Source: Papaver somniferum | Taxonomy: Eukaryota; Streptophyta; Magnoliopsida; Ranunculales; Papaveraceae | Length of the DNA stretch: 64,000 bases | Assembly (NCBI RefSeq): GCF_003573695.1 | Contig: NC_039368.1 | Coordinates: forward strand, 13,644,360-13,708,359 | Direction of reading: 5' to 3' | In this document: piece after piece, positions 11,520 to 22,838 of the stretch | Numbering within the stretch: position 1 is the first letter of the stretch | How the letters are laid out: each line of letters starts with the position of its first letter | The notes under the pieces: generated by a model | What the model saw: the letters and a program-made list of their open reading frames with translations, nothing else | Told to the model about the DNA's origin: nothing | Databases searched by the model: none | Translations under genes and position numbers: made by a program

Positions 11520-12701
11520 TGATGTGATTTTAGATAGTGGTAAATAAGGTTGTCGTTCACTCGGAATTTGTTGAATTGATTCTAGGCTTAAATATAAAAA
11601 TACTAAAAATAAGAAATTATATACAAAATATGTCACGGGATGAAGAATTTACTGGAACTCGGGATTCCACTGCTTTCATGTTCATGGGGTTCATAAATTA
11701 ATCCTAGACATTTATAACTCAAAACAAAAGAATCAATAACTCTATTCTTTGCCCAAGTAGATTTCATAAAACATTAGTTGTAAGTTGTGAGCATGACGCA
11801 TCAAAAGTAATTAAAACCAAGCATGCGACATCAAACAAAATAACAAATAATTAATAGAAATCATAAAACAATTAAATTCTATGCAAATAGTTATAAAAGA
11901 ATTATTTTAATTACCACATGAACGAAACACAGCCTCCTCCGTCGTCCCAGTGATGGATCTAGCTCTGCATGGTGAAAACACACTCAAAGGAATTTTTCAT
12001 TGCTCAAAAAGGTGTTTACAAATGATGGAAAAGGTGAGAAATAATTAAAATCGGGTTTTTCTTTTCTCCCCAAAAAACTCCCCCAAATGTGCTCTCTATC
12101 TCTCTATTTATACACACAAATATACATCACTCAAATATATTCTTCCATAACTCCAAAATCTTCTTCTTTTTAATTAAAAATATCTTCAAGAATTTTTCCT
12201 TCTCTTTATTCTTTATATGTCTTTACTAAACCCATATCTTCATTAATTCGCAGAATAAAATCCAAGATAAAATCTTCTAAGGATATCTTTCTTGTTTAAT
12301 ACAAGATGACTTCCTTTTTCTTCAAAACTTCATGTTTGTAAAGCAAGAAGATATTCTTATCTTAAAGATAATAAATCCTTTACCGTTGAAACCAAATTTC
12401 CCGCCAATTTTTCTTTTCTAATCAAGGAAGAAGATGGAGCCCCCTTAACCAGTAATGGGGTGCGATTAGCAGTTGGCTCCCTGGGGTGCCCCTTATCAGT
12501 TAGGTGCCCCTTATCCAAAACTGAGAGTCCGAATAACATGTGTCCTCCGGGTGCCTATACCAACTTTTCGAGCCGAATTTTCCAAAAATGTTTATATTCC
12601 AAAAATACCTACAAACACATAAAACACCATAATAAGTAGAAAATCGAGTACCAACAATACTGAAAATTGAGGACAATTCGGTCACAAAAATGTATCTATC
12701 A
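11520..12701 (-). repeat. 5' LTR of G1
   Basis: It is almost identical to 6488-7671, starting TGATGTGATTTTAG and ending ATGTATCTATCA, followed by TSD GCCGC. The TATA-like element on - lies at 12103-12114. Only scattered substitutions separate the pair by eye, which suggests a fairly recent insertion. Confidence 0.85.
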
Positions 12702-14214
12702 GCCGCTACAAAAAATTACATCTAACTTCGTATAGTTGAGACCAAGAAACTAAACCTATAGTTCACCTAGTTCCGTCTGTATTCCCACGCCTCCAACTTA
12801 TAAATAAATCACGTACTTGGAACAATTCCTTTGGTTCGTATTCCAAACAGTAAAGGAACAACAAATATGTTTGGTATCAACTCTATTCAACCAAGTGATA
12901 TGATTCGGACAAAGGCTCTTCCGTTTATCTCAACATAAACTCCTTCTCCAGGTCCTTAGATCTATCTTATATTCAATCACCTAAAGGTAATCGTTTAAGA
13001 TTAAGCCAACAACACCTTTAATCCGAAAAATCGTGTTGATGCCGATCTACTCAATTAATCAATCCAATCTACCACAAGGATAAACCGATTATTAATTGGA
13101 TCCTCTTTTACCGAAACAAGTATTGTGCACACCAAAGATTATAAAACCCAAGTCAGATCTTCAATATCTTCTTTGTCTTCAAATCTTCTTAAATCTTCAA
13201 TAAAAACCTGCCCACAATCACTTGAATCTCTTGTGATCAATCACGCACAGAACGGAGTCTGTTAACAATGGGTTATCACAAGATCGTCTTTAGAACTAAC
13301 AACATTCTAAAGATCCCTGTCGAAACTCTCTACTAGTTTGAGTGAATCTTATATCATAAGAGAAGATTCTCAAGAATAAACAAACTAAGTGCAATCAGAT
13401 TTCAATCACCGTTAGTCAATTAAATCAATCGAAAACAAAAGATAAACCGCAATTATCTAGTTTCCCACCAACAGTACACGCTAGAGCTTCTCAATCCCAA
13501 AGAAGACTTTAAACTGAGCGGTCGTAAGAGATTTCACCTAATTAGGTTAATCTCCTCTCCGAATAGGCGGCTACACCAGTAACAACAACAAAAGAGGAAG
13601 TCTGTTGTTACGAAGGATTAATTTGCTAGAAAGGAAAACTTCAAGTATTTATAGAAAAGGAAGTTTGGACACCAAGGAATTTCCAAAACCTAAAATATTC
13701 TCAAGATATTCATTAAAGCACAAATTCGGTTTCCATAATTCCTGGAAATGCTCTGTCCAAAAATAATGATCGAAATCTCTCGGAAAATCTAATTAGTAAA
13801 TGCACATTACTAATTCTTATATTTCCCTACAAAATGAAATTAATAACCTTAATTAAAAGATTCGTAACTTACTTATGTTTCGATCCTGGGATTTTCTTCC
13901 TTTAGCTATTAAGTAATAACTTTGAACAATTAAAGAAATAAAAATTCACATCACGTGTTCAAAGTATGTCTACATCCTTACTTTACTTTATAAGTTCTCT
14001 TTCACACTTACAACCTTGAAACCGATTTGCCACACTTCCAAACAAGTTTAGAATTGGTTCATCTGACTTTAAAGAACTATGTGATTGATCAAACAAACAT
14101 TTAATCAGAATCATGGGTCTAACGGTTATACCAAAATAAGTTTCGGTTCTACCTCCATGTGAGTATTGTGCATAGTCACACTATCGTTCCAAAATTCGGT
14201 TGAATAGGTGTACT

Positions 14215-14400
14215 AGGATCGGTTCCCCACATATATATGGTATCTAACTTATATGTGTTGCACATGTCCATAGGATCGGTTCCCCTTTGCCTAAAAACGT
14301 GTTGCACTTATCCATAGGATCGGTTCCCCTTGCTGCATATCATACAAGGATCGGTTCCCCTTTGTGATGTACTGCACCTCTTACTAGGATCGGTTCACCT
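14215..14400 (-). repeat. Five-copy AGGATCGGTTCCCC array in the family B LTR
   Basis: AGGATCGGTTCCCC (or a one-base variant) occurs at 14215, 14272, 14316, 14347 and 14386. Units are 31-57 bp apart and partly share flanking GTTGCAC-T-TCCAT sequence. On the - strand the array lies upstream of the TATA-like site at 13645-13654, i.e. within U3, the position of enhancer repeats in many plant LTRs. An enhancer role is inference. Confidence 0.75.
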
Positions 14401-14754
14401 TTCCCAAATTTGGTCAGACATAAAACAAACCCGATCATAACATCTCAGGTGATTACTTAAGTTCGGTTTCACTAATAAAAGTCATACCACTACATAAGTT
14501 AAGCCTTTGTGAATAGTTCTACCTTGAACACAAACAAGTTGTGAGCGGTTATACTCAATCACACATATTGGTTGTTCATAAGATATGCAATGAATAACAA
14601 AACCAATAACACCTGGCAATTTCCTTTTTATTCACAAACAAGTTTATGAACTTACTTCCTTATAACACATGTAAACATTGTTCCCTAGGATGAAATCCTC
14701 ACCTCATACCCATACATAATCACAATAACATTCAAATGATTATGGAGATGTCTT

Positions 14755-16278
14755 TGATAGACACATTTATGTGTCTGAGTTGTCCTCAATTTTGTGTATT
14801 GTTGGTACTCGATTTTGTACTTATTATGGTGTTTTGTGTGTTTGTAGGTATTTTTCGGAAATAAACATTTTTGGAAAATTCGGCTCGAAAAGTTGCTCAG
14901 GGCACCCCGGAGGACATTTGCTATACGGACCCCCACTTTTGATAAGGGACACCCACAGCTATATGTAGCCCAAATTTGTCATTAGCACCCACTGGTTATT
15001 TGGCAACCCAGATTTTGGATAGGGGCACACCTTCTTCTTATTCGTGAAGAACAATTTTGGCGGGAAATAATTTTTGAAAACCCGAGTTTTGTTGTTTTGC
15101 ATTTGGAGAATTTTTAGAGAGATTAAATCGATGCAGTCAATTGGAACGAGCCTGTTACACGTAGAAAGGACTGGTAGGTCCATCAGATTCGAAGATATTG
15201 GGCTGAATCACAGGGTTTTGAGGAAACAGGGGTGTGTTTATTCCCGTGAAATATTCTCTGGATTTCTTGTTAGTTTGGAAAGATTATATGTGTCTGAACG
15301 TGTTGAATCAATCCTACAGCGTGTAAGATCAAGTTTGGAGTGTTTCTGCATTATTTCAGTCTGTGAAGAGTTATTTCAGGGAAGAAAATATCCGAAGAAT
15401 ATTTTTCTTCAAGCCGAGTAATGGAGAATTTGATAAAGTTATGACGAGATATTTCGGTGCTGGAAGGCTATATAAGTGGCTGAGTATTAGTACGAGGGAG
15501 AACGGAGAGTTTGGGAGAGTTTATAACACCACAGTGCAAAGAAAAGTCGAGTTGCAGAGCTACCATTTCTGCTGCATAGCTGAAGAACACGAAGAACAGA
15601 CCAACCAAGACAGTCGTTTATCAACAGTGTTAACGACACAAAGGCTTGGGTCTTAGAAGCTACAGTAACATCGACAGTTTCCTTTTATCGTTCTCTGTAG
15701 CAGTGTTTTGCAACAATTAAAAACTTTGCAAACACCCGATTTTCATCATTTTCTCTCCATTTCATCTTTGTAAACAATTTTTGAAGCAATGAACAAATAT
15801 TTTGAGCGTGTTTACACAATGATGAGCTAAACCCATCCTCTGGGGCGAAGGAGGAAGCTATTTCACCAATGAAAAGTGGTAATCTCTAATTTATGCAATT
15901 ATTATATGAATATTTGCCTTGATAAATAAATTGATAAAATGGTTTTTGTTAAACAATTGTCATTTCAATTGATGGAGCATGCTAGCCTAGGGTTTTGATG
16001 TCCCATACTTTCGATCTACAATTGTTATTTCTAAAAAATCAACTATTGTGATATTAAGAATCAATTTGAATGCATGATTTTCATGATTATAATTAGAGAA
16101 TATAAATCACTTTGATATTGGTAAATAGTGGATTCCATACCCCCAGTCTTCTCCATATTTTTCATATCACTTTTATTTAAGTTTGCTATATTTTTAGTCT
16201 TAAAATTAAATCTAGAATCTTTTGCTTTCACAAGTCTTGAACGAACTATTACTACAACATCATTGAAAAATCTCATCA
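14755..16278 (+). mobile_element. Solo LTR of a Gypsy element related to G1
   Basis: It starts TGATAGACACATTTATG and ends AAAATCTCATCA, with TSD GTCTT on both sides (14750-14754, 16279-16283). The first 200 bases match the reverse complement of the G1 LTR end; later blocks (GAGCTAAACCCATCC-CTGGGGCG, GATGGAGCATGC-TAGGGTTTTGATGTCCCATAC) match the 26088/28766 LTRs. A TATA box CTATATAAG lies at 15468-15476. No internal region is present. It is nested in the family B LTR. Confidence 0.85.
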
Positions 16279-16674
16279 GTCTTATCTACAAAGTTTAATG
16301 GTTAAGCAATAAACCTCGTATTGTATTCCTTAATACTATGTCTATCTAGAGTTCAAATATGCTTCGCAGTTATGTTTTCAATATGCACGACTTGAAAGAT
16401 ACGTTAGGGAATGAAACAGTTCAAGTCAAATATCACTAACCTCAAGTGGAAGGATGATTGTTGTCGTTGTAGCTCCTTGCTTCTTCACATATTCAAGTCT
16501 TCGTAATACTTGTAATGTCTCATATCCTAATACTCTCAAGCTAACCTATACGAAGTTGACTCTAGTATATAATCAATCGACTCTTAATATGAGTTTTGAT
16601 TCACTAAAATATGACAACCAAACTTGAGATATCAACGCTTGGTGGGTTCAACCGAGCAATGCTCTAACAAATTC

Positions 16675-19600
16675 TTTCACTCAATTGGAGGCCGATGTAA
16701 TGGCTTTCATGCATGTTACCAATCACCACTCTTCTTGTTTTATCTGATTCCTCGTCAAATGGTATTCTTGTTGGTGAAAATGTCAAACTTAATGAATTTG
16801 AGATTAAATGAATGACGCAATTGAATGAGTTGGCGAGTAATTGGTCGCATATTGGCATGGACATCCAATACTTGCTTGTCAAACATTTATTGTCGTGTAA
16901 CCGCCGTTCCCATGCAACAAACCTTTTGTTTAACACCGTCTCAGACTCTTCTCTTTCAAATCTCATCATTGGTTTGTAATAATCTCGGTGACAACATAGT
17001 TTCAATAAACATTTTTGCCTTACATGGTCAATTTGGTCACAACCCCAAACATTCGCATCTTCAAAGGGTCCAAGTTGATCCACGAAGACGTGGTAACCAC
17101 AATTACCATCTCCATGTACCTCATCCATGGCCTTAATATACTCACGAACAAAGTCGGGCGAAAAAAGAAGGTACTTTTCATAAATGATACTCCCTCCGTT
17201 TCTGAAAAAGAGATACTTTTACTTTTTCAATTTGGCCTATTTTTAGGACAAATTGAAAGGTGAAAGTATCTCTTTTCCAAAAATAGAGGGATTATATAAG
17301 TTCCGGACATATCGACCCTCCTCGTCTCTAGGGGTGGTTACGTTACGTTTGGAATACGAACCGTCCCCTTCCTTTCACTTTACGAAATTATTTCAACCAT
17401 CAGACTTTCTCCCAAATTTCTTGCTAATTGTTTAACACCGTCTCCACCACCAAGTCTTCTTTTTGTATTTCCTTTGGAACCATATCCTTTAACTCCCACA
17501 TTTTTTGTTCTGCATTCTTTGGAACCTTGTCCTTTAACTCCCCCATCTTTTGTTCCGTATTCTTTGGAACTTTTTCCTTTAACAATAACTTCGCTTTTTT
17601 CTAGTTGTTTGGAATGAAAGACCGGACCTTTTCCTTTAAAATCAACTTTGGTTGTTGAAATTTCTTGAGAGGGAAGCTCGAGATTTTTTTCCTTTACATT
17701 TCGACGACTTGGTTCGCCTTTTTTCATTTGACCTCTTCTTCGTTCGTTTCTACCTTGAACATCCTCCTCCATCTCATCCTCCGCTTCATAGAATGTTTGC
17801 AACAACTCAAAACCCGAAGGATCTCCTTCCTTTGATTCTTTCAATAATTACCTTGTTGTTTTCCTTCCTACACACCTCTTTTGTTTCGTAGAAGGCCTCC
17901 AATTTCTCTTCCTTTTAGGTGGTTTCTTCATATCGTACCTAGTTTGTGTGTATACGAAGTTACTCAACCATATTTGCATTTGCCCCCGTATTAATGTATC
18001 AAATTTCGTGGCTAGCGCTTTTCCAATGTCGATATAGGCAAATGTTCCCCAAAAATCTTGATCAACTATTGTTTCATTGAATGATAGTTGTTGCCAAAAG
18101 GGATCAACATCTTGAATCAAAATAACTTTGTATTTGTAATTGGCTATGACATGCCGACATGGGGGCCCAAACTTGTCATGTTAGGACAAACATACTTTCT
18201 TCCGTCAAAGTTGCCCAACTCAAAGTGTTGCACTTCATTCATGATCTTATCAATTGCACGATGCAACACTTTAAAAGTAATTCCCCGAAGCCAAGGATTG
18301 TCTTTTCATTTATGTTTACTAGATCAGCTTTTTTTTTAAATGCTCCCTAACTCTATCGAGATCACAGAGGAAATAGTTGTGCATGGATTGGAATACCGTA
18401 ACAAATCCACCATCACAACTGTGAAGCTTATTCTTCAACCGGTTGTGAGACGATTCCATTGTACTTGTATCTTGGTTGTCAAAGGGTTTATATTGATTCG
18501 TGAATGCCGCTACGAACTACTCTTTGTGCAGATCCAACCAATTGTCCACCAAATATTTCACAATACTTGGATAACTTCTCAAATTAGCCAATAACATACG
18601 AAATCGTTATTCATAATCTTCCATGGCATATCCCAATTCGCATGGAAACTAGCCCATTTTAGTTCCGCCAACTTTTCACCCTTCTTAAATTTTTCTTTGG
18701 CTTCTTCTCGTTGATCTAACGATAGTTTCGTTATTCTGTCCATTTCACTTTTCTTTGTTGGAAGAATGATGGTCTTACATTTAGTTTCAATGATATTCCG
18801 TAGGTGGAACATGCAAAGAAGGTTATGAGCATCCGGGAAAACCCTCGCTATCGTATTCAATAATGCTTCTTACTTGTCGGTAACAATCACCTTTGGAGTA
18901 TATCCCTCCACATAGAATAACTTCACTTGTTCTAGTGCCCACACATAACTGTGTTCGAGCTCGTTTTGCAAGAAGCAGAACGCGTCACTAAAAGGAAATT
19001 TGGTGGAAGTTTTTCCAACAATGTTCAACACCGGGAGCTCATACTTGTTGGTCTTGTACGTGCAATCCATTAAAAAGCACTTGATTGGAGCACCGCGCCA
19101 ACTTTATAAACTCGGGATGAGCCAATATGATATGTTTTACTTGTTTATCCTCATATTCATCATGGAAAAACGAGTGATTATACTTCTCCCCCAAATGCCT
19201 TAATTGTTGCATTTGATTCTTATTTTCCCATTCCTCATTTTTCAATTTCTCTTTGGCGTTGTAGATGGTTGGAAAAGTAGAAGCATTCAATGGGTTTCGG
19301 CGCTTTATATGACCAAGTATATCAGTGGGTTTCATACGGTTTTCGTTCGTGAAACTTAGAATCATTTTTTCTTCATCATTAAGAAGCGTCGTATAAGGAT
19401 GGGTTAGCAAAGTCTCCAGTATTAGGTGGTTATGATGACCGCATACAACTTTCTCTAAAAACTACCTTTTTTGAAAGTTGACTTTAAATTGAAGCTTGAA
19501 AGGGCACTTAGTCTTCTTAGTAAAAGTAGTATACTTCCTCTTCGTCTTTCCTTTATATTCGGTACCATTTTTCGCATGACTTTTATGCTCTCTACTACAC

Positions 19601-19740
19601 TAGCAAACCATTTGAAAGTGTCGGTCATTTGTTGATCCATTACAAACTATCACACACATTTTAACTTGCCACGTTCTCTGGTCCATTGCTTTGCCTTCTC
19701 TTTCAGTTCACATGTCTACATGGTCCAAGAACTCAAAGTT
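16675..19740 (-). pseudogene. MULE transposase with FAR1-type zinc finger and OTU-like domain (copy 1), degraded
   Basis: Read right to left, a FAR1/WRKY-GCM1-like zinc-binding patch (CPFKLQFKV ... VCGHHNH) lies near 19520-19430, then HPYTTLLNDEEKM (from about 19405). The MULE transposase core follows: MDCTYKTNKYELPVLNIVG at 19070-19015, with the first catalytic Asp, and PKVIVTDK near 18873, with the second. A DVDPFWQQLSFNE segment is near 18110, and a Lys/Gly-rich linker with tandem SKE-GTK-GVKG units near 17600-17420. The OTU-like domain starts HGDGNCGYHVF near 17115. Frames change near 19480 and 19070, with stops after VTDK and YWLI, so it cannot encode one protein. The third acidic catalytic residue was not located. 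The C-terminal end lies at 5946-6094 beyond an inserted LTR. The exact 5' end is unresolved. Confidence 0.75.
17190..17292. mobile_element. Stowaway-type MITE
   Basis: A 103-bp element begins CTCCCTCCGTTTC, the Stowaway (Tc1/mariner) terminal signature, and ends AAATAGAGGGAT, flanked by TA on both sides. Its arms (AAAGAGATACTTTTAC / GTGAAAGTATCTCTTT) fold back on each other. It sits between the linker and the OTU part of the transposase gene and is absent from the equivalent place in copy 2 (about 40040-40070). Confidence 0.85.
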
Positions 19741-20784
19741 AGTCAAAACAAACATAGCAATATGGTCCAAATGAATGACAAACATATCAACCAAGTTAGA
19801 AAAAAAACTACCAAGTCATTCAAATAGTGATAGGAATAATCTTCAGTTATAATTTCATTTGCATCAGGTTGAGAAGGCATTGGGTTAGGTGGAAGAACGA
19901 TCTATCAACCAAAGCATTAGTCCAAATGAAGACAGAAAAAATACACTTACGGGATGGTTTTTAGAACCACGAGCCCAGCCGTAGGTCAGTTTACCAGTTG
20001 TAACATTTACATTTCCAGCCGTAGAAACAAATTCCAAGGTACAGAATTATTTACGGTCGTGAATGTACACAAAAAGAACAAACTATAAAAGAACTTACGG
20101 TTTGGTTCGCGTCAAAACCCAACCATAGAAAGTGCAATAAATACCTCCATGCACATAATGGGTTACGGTTGGGTTTGGAATGCCAGAAAACCAACCGTCA
20201 TATTTCTACGATTGGGATTTATTATACACCAGCTACAGTTTGGAGTTCATCCAAACCTGACCGTAAGTGATGGTTACGAATGGATAACCCAACCGTAATC
20301 TGGTCTGCAAGGCCACAAATCTGCATTTGTTTACGTACTTTAGCTGATTTTGAAGGAAATTGAGCTCATGGGAGATGGTTTAGAAGGTATACATGTTCAT
20401 TTTCAGCCATTGGTTTTCCATTTTATCGATTTATTTCTTCAATTGGTTGAGATTGACCATCACTTTGTGTTAAAATCTCTCTACCATCTAACAAATCAGC
20501 TATCTTTGGGTCTCCCTCAAGAGGTATGTAAAATTTGTTTTCTCTATTATATATAAAAATTCACCCACCTCGAATTGGAAACTGGATTCACTCATTTTGG
20601 TTGAGTAAATCAAAATCTAGGTTTTGAAAAGAAATCTCCAAATTTTTTTCCCTTCTCTCTACTTTTTCTTCCCACCAAAACTTACTCCAAAATTCACCAA
20701 GTATATATACCAAGTTCATTAATTTAATCATTAGCTAATTAAATAAAATTAACATTAACTTAATAAGGGTTTTTTAGTCATTAT
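19741..20784. other. Upstream region of the copy 1 transposase gene, with hairpin motifs
   Basis: There is no coding sequence. Between about 19958 and 20330 there are at least six direct or inverted TTACGG(T)TTGG / CCAACCGTA motifs, e.g. TTACGGTTGGGTTTGG...AACCAACCGTCA near 20163-20200 and TTACGAATGGATAACCCAACCGTAA near 20274, quoted loosely. A TATA-like TATATATACC lies near 20702. The region 20570-20760 is AT-rich and could hold the promoter of the leftward gene. Confidence 0.5.
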
Positions 20785-20883
20785 AAACCTATTATAGGGG
20801 TGTCACATTCCAATAGGGTGACCCGTTTTTATCCTATTAGGTAAGGCCCCTCTATTGGAATGTGAGGCCCCTATAATAGGTTT
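20785..20883. repeat. 99-bp near-perfect palindrome, MITE-like or element junction
   Basis: AAACCTATTATAGGGG (20785-20800) pairs perfectly with CCCCTATAATAGGTTT (20868-20883), and TCACATTCCAATAG (20803-20816) pairs perfectly with CTATTGGAATGTGA (20852-20865). Two bases per arm between these blocks do not form Watson-Crick pairs. The spacer is 35 bp. No clear TSD was found. It lies between the two divergent genes at the border of the two MULE cassettes. AAACCTATAATAGGG recurs alone near 21352. Confidence 0.8.
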
Positions 20884-21637
20884 CTTTGTAAATAGTTTGT
20901 AACAATATGTTAGTTTTGTAAACCGGGTGTTAATTGTGTGACTGTTTAGTATATTTTCCAAATATATATATATTAGTGCGAGAAGGAAATATTGAAAAAA
21001 CTGACTACAACATTTGCTGAGTAAAGCTTAAACTAGATAACAAAACTATGCTTTCAAAGAAAAAAAGGACAACTAAACTAAAAAAAACTAAAATTTGTTT
21101 GGATACCACAAATAGAAGGCATTTTCAGAAATCAAAAACAAAAAAATAAATAAAATAGCATTATAATTTTTGTTCTTTCAAAACCACATTGTAAAATTGT
21201 TTTCCTAAACTAGTTTCTAATTTTTCCTTCTAATTAATTGAAAAACAACTCCTTAAAGTGTATCCAAGCACCCTATAAATATTTGGATACCAAAAGTAAA
21301 AATAATCATAAAGGGAAAATTTTACAAAAGGTTAACTTTTCTTTTTAGAAACCTATAATAGGGTATCCAACGTTTGAGTTATGAGGGCTCCTAAGGATTC
21401 TAGTGTCCTAAAAGATGATAAAAGGGGACCTAAACCATATTCAAAAATACTAAAATACCCTTCACCCCTTAAATACCTAAACCTAAGCCAAAGAAACAAA
21501 AATCAGTTTCATTTTATTCCTTCACCTCCATCGCCTCTCACCCTCTTATTCTCCCTCATCGCTGTCCATCACTTCTTTTTCCATTAATCGTCGATTATAA
21601 AAGTTATTCATCGTCGATTAAAACCTCTATAAATATT
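20884..21637. other. Upstream region of the PMD gene with a possible small MITE
   Basis: There is no coding sequence. TTTGGATACCACAAATAG near 21110 and GTGTATCCAAGCACCC near 21258 are imperfect inverted termini about 150 bp apart, followed by another TTTGGATACCAAAAG near 21284, consistent with one or two degraded hAT-like MITEs; TSDs were not verified. The last 250 bases before the ATG at 21638 are CT-rich, with a plausible leader. Confidence 0.35.
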
Positions 21638-22838
21638 ATGGGACGTACTAATGATCCTAAGAAAAACAAGAATCGAAAACAAGTTAATCCATCACATGCA
21701 AGACCAAATGCCCAGTCCGATGAAGATGATGAATTGAACAATCAAGGAGTTAAAACACCACTTAATCCACCCGAAATGACTTCAATAAGGTAAAAATCAA
21801 AAACCCATCGTATTTTATTGGTTTTTATTGCATGAATAGGTAGATTCAATCGACTTAGGGTTTTGAAAAAATTATTTCAGAAGTGACCTACAGTTTGGAG
21901 TTCTTATTTTCCATACTATAGACAGTACATACGGTTTGAAATTTTCAAAATACCAAATCGTACCTTTAACTGCTGCATCATGAGGTTTGGTTTTCAAGCC
22001 GTAGGTCACTTTAAGATTCCCCACCATAGATACAATTTCCATACCGTATGTTCATATGCGTCTGCTTACGGTGTGGTTTTAAAACCATAGGTAAAATCCT
22101 TGATGAAACCTAGATTTCCCATTGTATATGGATGATTCCACACCATAGTGGTAACTGAGTTTGTATAAGGTTTGGTTTTCAAACCGTACCTGTATTTTGG
22201 AAAAAAATTCATGTCGTAGGTTGAAAGTTCCACACCATAGTGGTAACTGAGTTTGTATACGGTTCGATTTCCAAACCGTATGTATTGTTTAGGATTGAGT
22301 TTCGCACCGTATGTTATATTCTCATACAATATTTGTATCCTAATTTTTCGATTTTTTTAGCTTTGTTTACTTCATTATATGTGTTAAACATAGTTGATGA
22401 CATATTTTAGGAATCAACAACCAAGGGATAAGGGAAAGAAGAAGAGAACATAAGAAGTAACACCAAGTCATGAGCGGACTCTAACCCCTCGTAACAAGAT
22501 TCCGTTGGGTGCTCAACAAAGGAACCAAGGTGTCATCATTGGTCAACCTAGACAAGAGAATACTGACCGTTCACCTTCTGATTTGTGAACAACCAACTCT
22601 AGAGATTGCTGAGATTCAAGAAGAAGGTAAAAGTGTTGGTAATTCGGTTACTCAATTTGTAAACAAATAAAAGGGGAGAAACAAGTATACACCTCCACCT
22701 TCTGCAAAAAAAGTCATCAAAGTTATGAAGTTGTTGCTACAGAAGGCGGATGACACTGATTGGGGTAAGCCTAGAGATGGAGGCAAGGTCCTATTTAGTT
22801 ATAAGACCTCATGGGCTGCAAGAGTTTATGCTGCACAG
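21638..22838 (+). pseudogene. 5' exons of the PMD gene (copy 2)
   Basis: ATG at 21638 opens MGRTNDPKKNKNRKQVN and reads to a GT donor at 21790, giving a basic N-terminus of about 50 residues. After an intron ending TTTTAG at 22410 a second exon gives TPRNKIPLGAQQRN, then loses frame (stop after RSPSDL and others). It ends KVLFSYKTSWAARVYAAQ with a GT donor at 22839. The exon 3 segment at 35681 (DHTTGVPKTSLFWSL) continues it in sense, so the gene spans a Copia element in intron 2. The exon structure is inferred from splice motifs and protein sense, not from transcripts. The internal stops in exon 2 make it a likely pseudogene. Confidence 0.55.
21880..22330. repeat. Inverted TACGGTTTG-type motif cluster in PMD intron 1
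   Basis: Direct and inverted copies alternate: TACGGTTTGAAATTTT, ACCAAATCGTA, TACGGTGTGG...ACCATAGG, AAGGTTTGG...CAAACCGTA, TACGGTTCG...CAAACCGTA, and two copies of 'TTCCACACCATAGTGGTAAC' (near 22134 and 22230). Each pair could fold into a hairpin with a 9-10 bp stem. The cluster fills most of the intron at 21790-22410. Confidence 0.7.

Larger units (their letters stand above)
6488..12701 (-). mobile_element. Non-autonomous Athila/Tat-type Gypsy element (G1), complete with TSD
   Basis: Two nearly identical LTRs of about 1.18 kb (6488-7671 and 11520-12701) flank a 3.85-kb internal region, with TSD GCCGC at 6483-6487 and 12702-12706. The PPT complement (ATACCCCCAAACTT) adjoins the left LTR and the PBS adjoins the right LTR, so transcription runs right to left. 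The internal region has no protease, RT, RNase H or integrase motif; only the unknown-protein frames at 8778-10506 are seen. It was inserted into the family B LTR. Mobilisation in trans by an autonomous Athila-type element is inference. Confidence 0.85.
6095..16669 (-). mobile_element. Solo LTR of a second Copia-like family (family B), interrupted twice
   Basis: On the - strand it begins TGTTAGAGC (GCTCTAACA ending at 16669) and ends ...CGCCTTTTCA (TGAAAAGGCG from 6095), the same termini style as family A. TSDs are GATTC (6090-6094) and AATTC (16670-16674). Removing the Gypsy element at 6488-12701 and the solo LTR at 14755-16278 leaves about 2.8 kb. A block near 6415-6460 (AACGAGGAAACCGCAAATGC, then CCCCGGGACC) is shared with family A LTRs. 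A TATA-like CTATAAATAC lies on - at 13645-13654. No internal region, PBS or PPT is present between the termini, so a solo LTR left by recombination is the simplest reading. Confidence 0.75.

Noticed and set aside
21101..21300. Firm call of a hAT MITE at the TTTGGATACC repeats
   Set aside because: The inverted ends are imperfect and no target duplication was found; it is mentioned only as a possibility in the intergenic entry.
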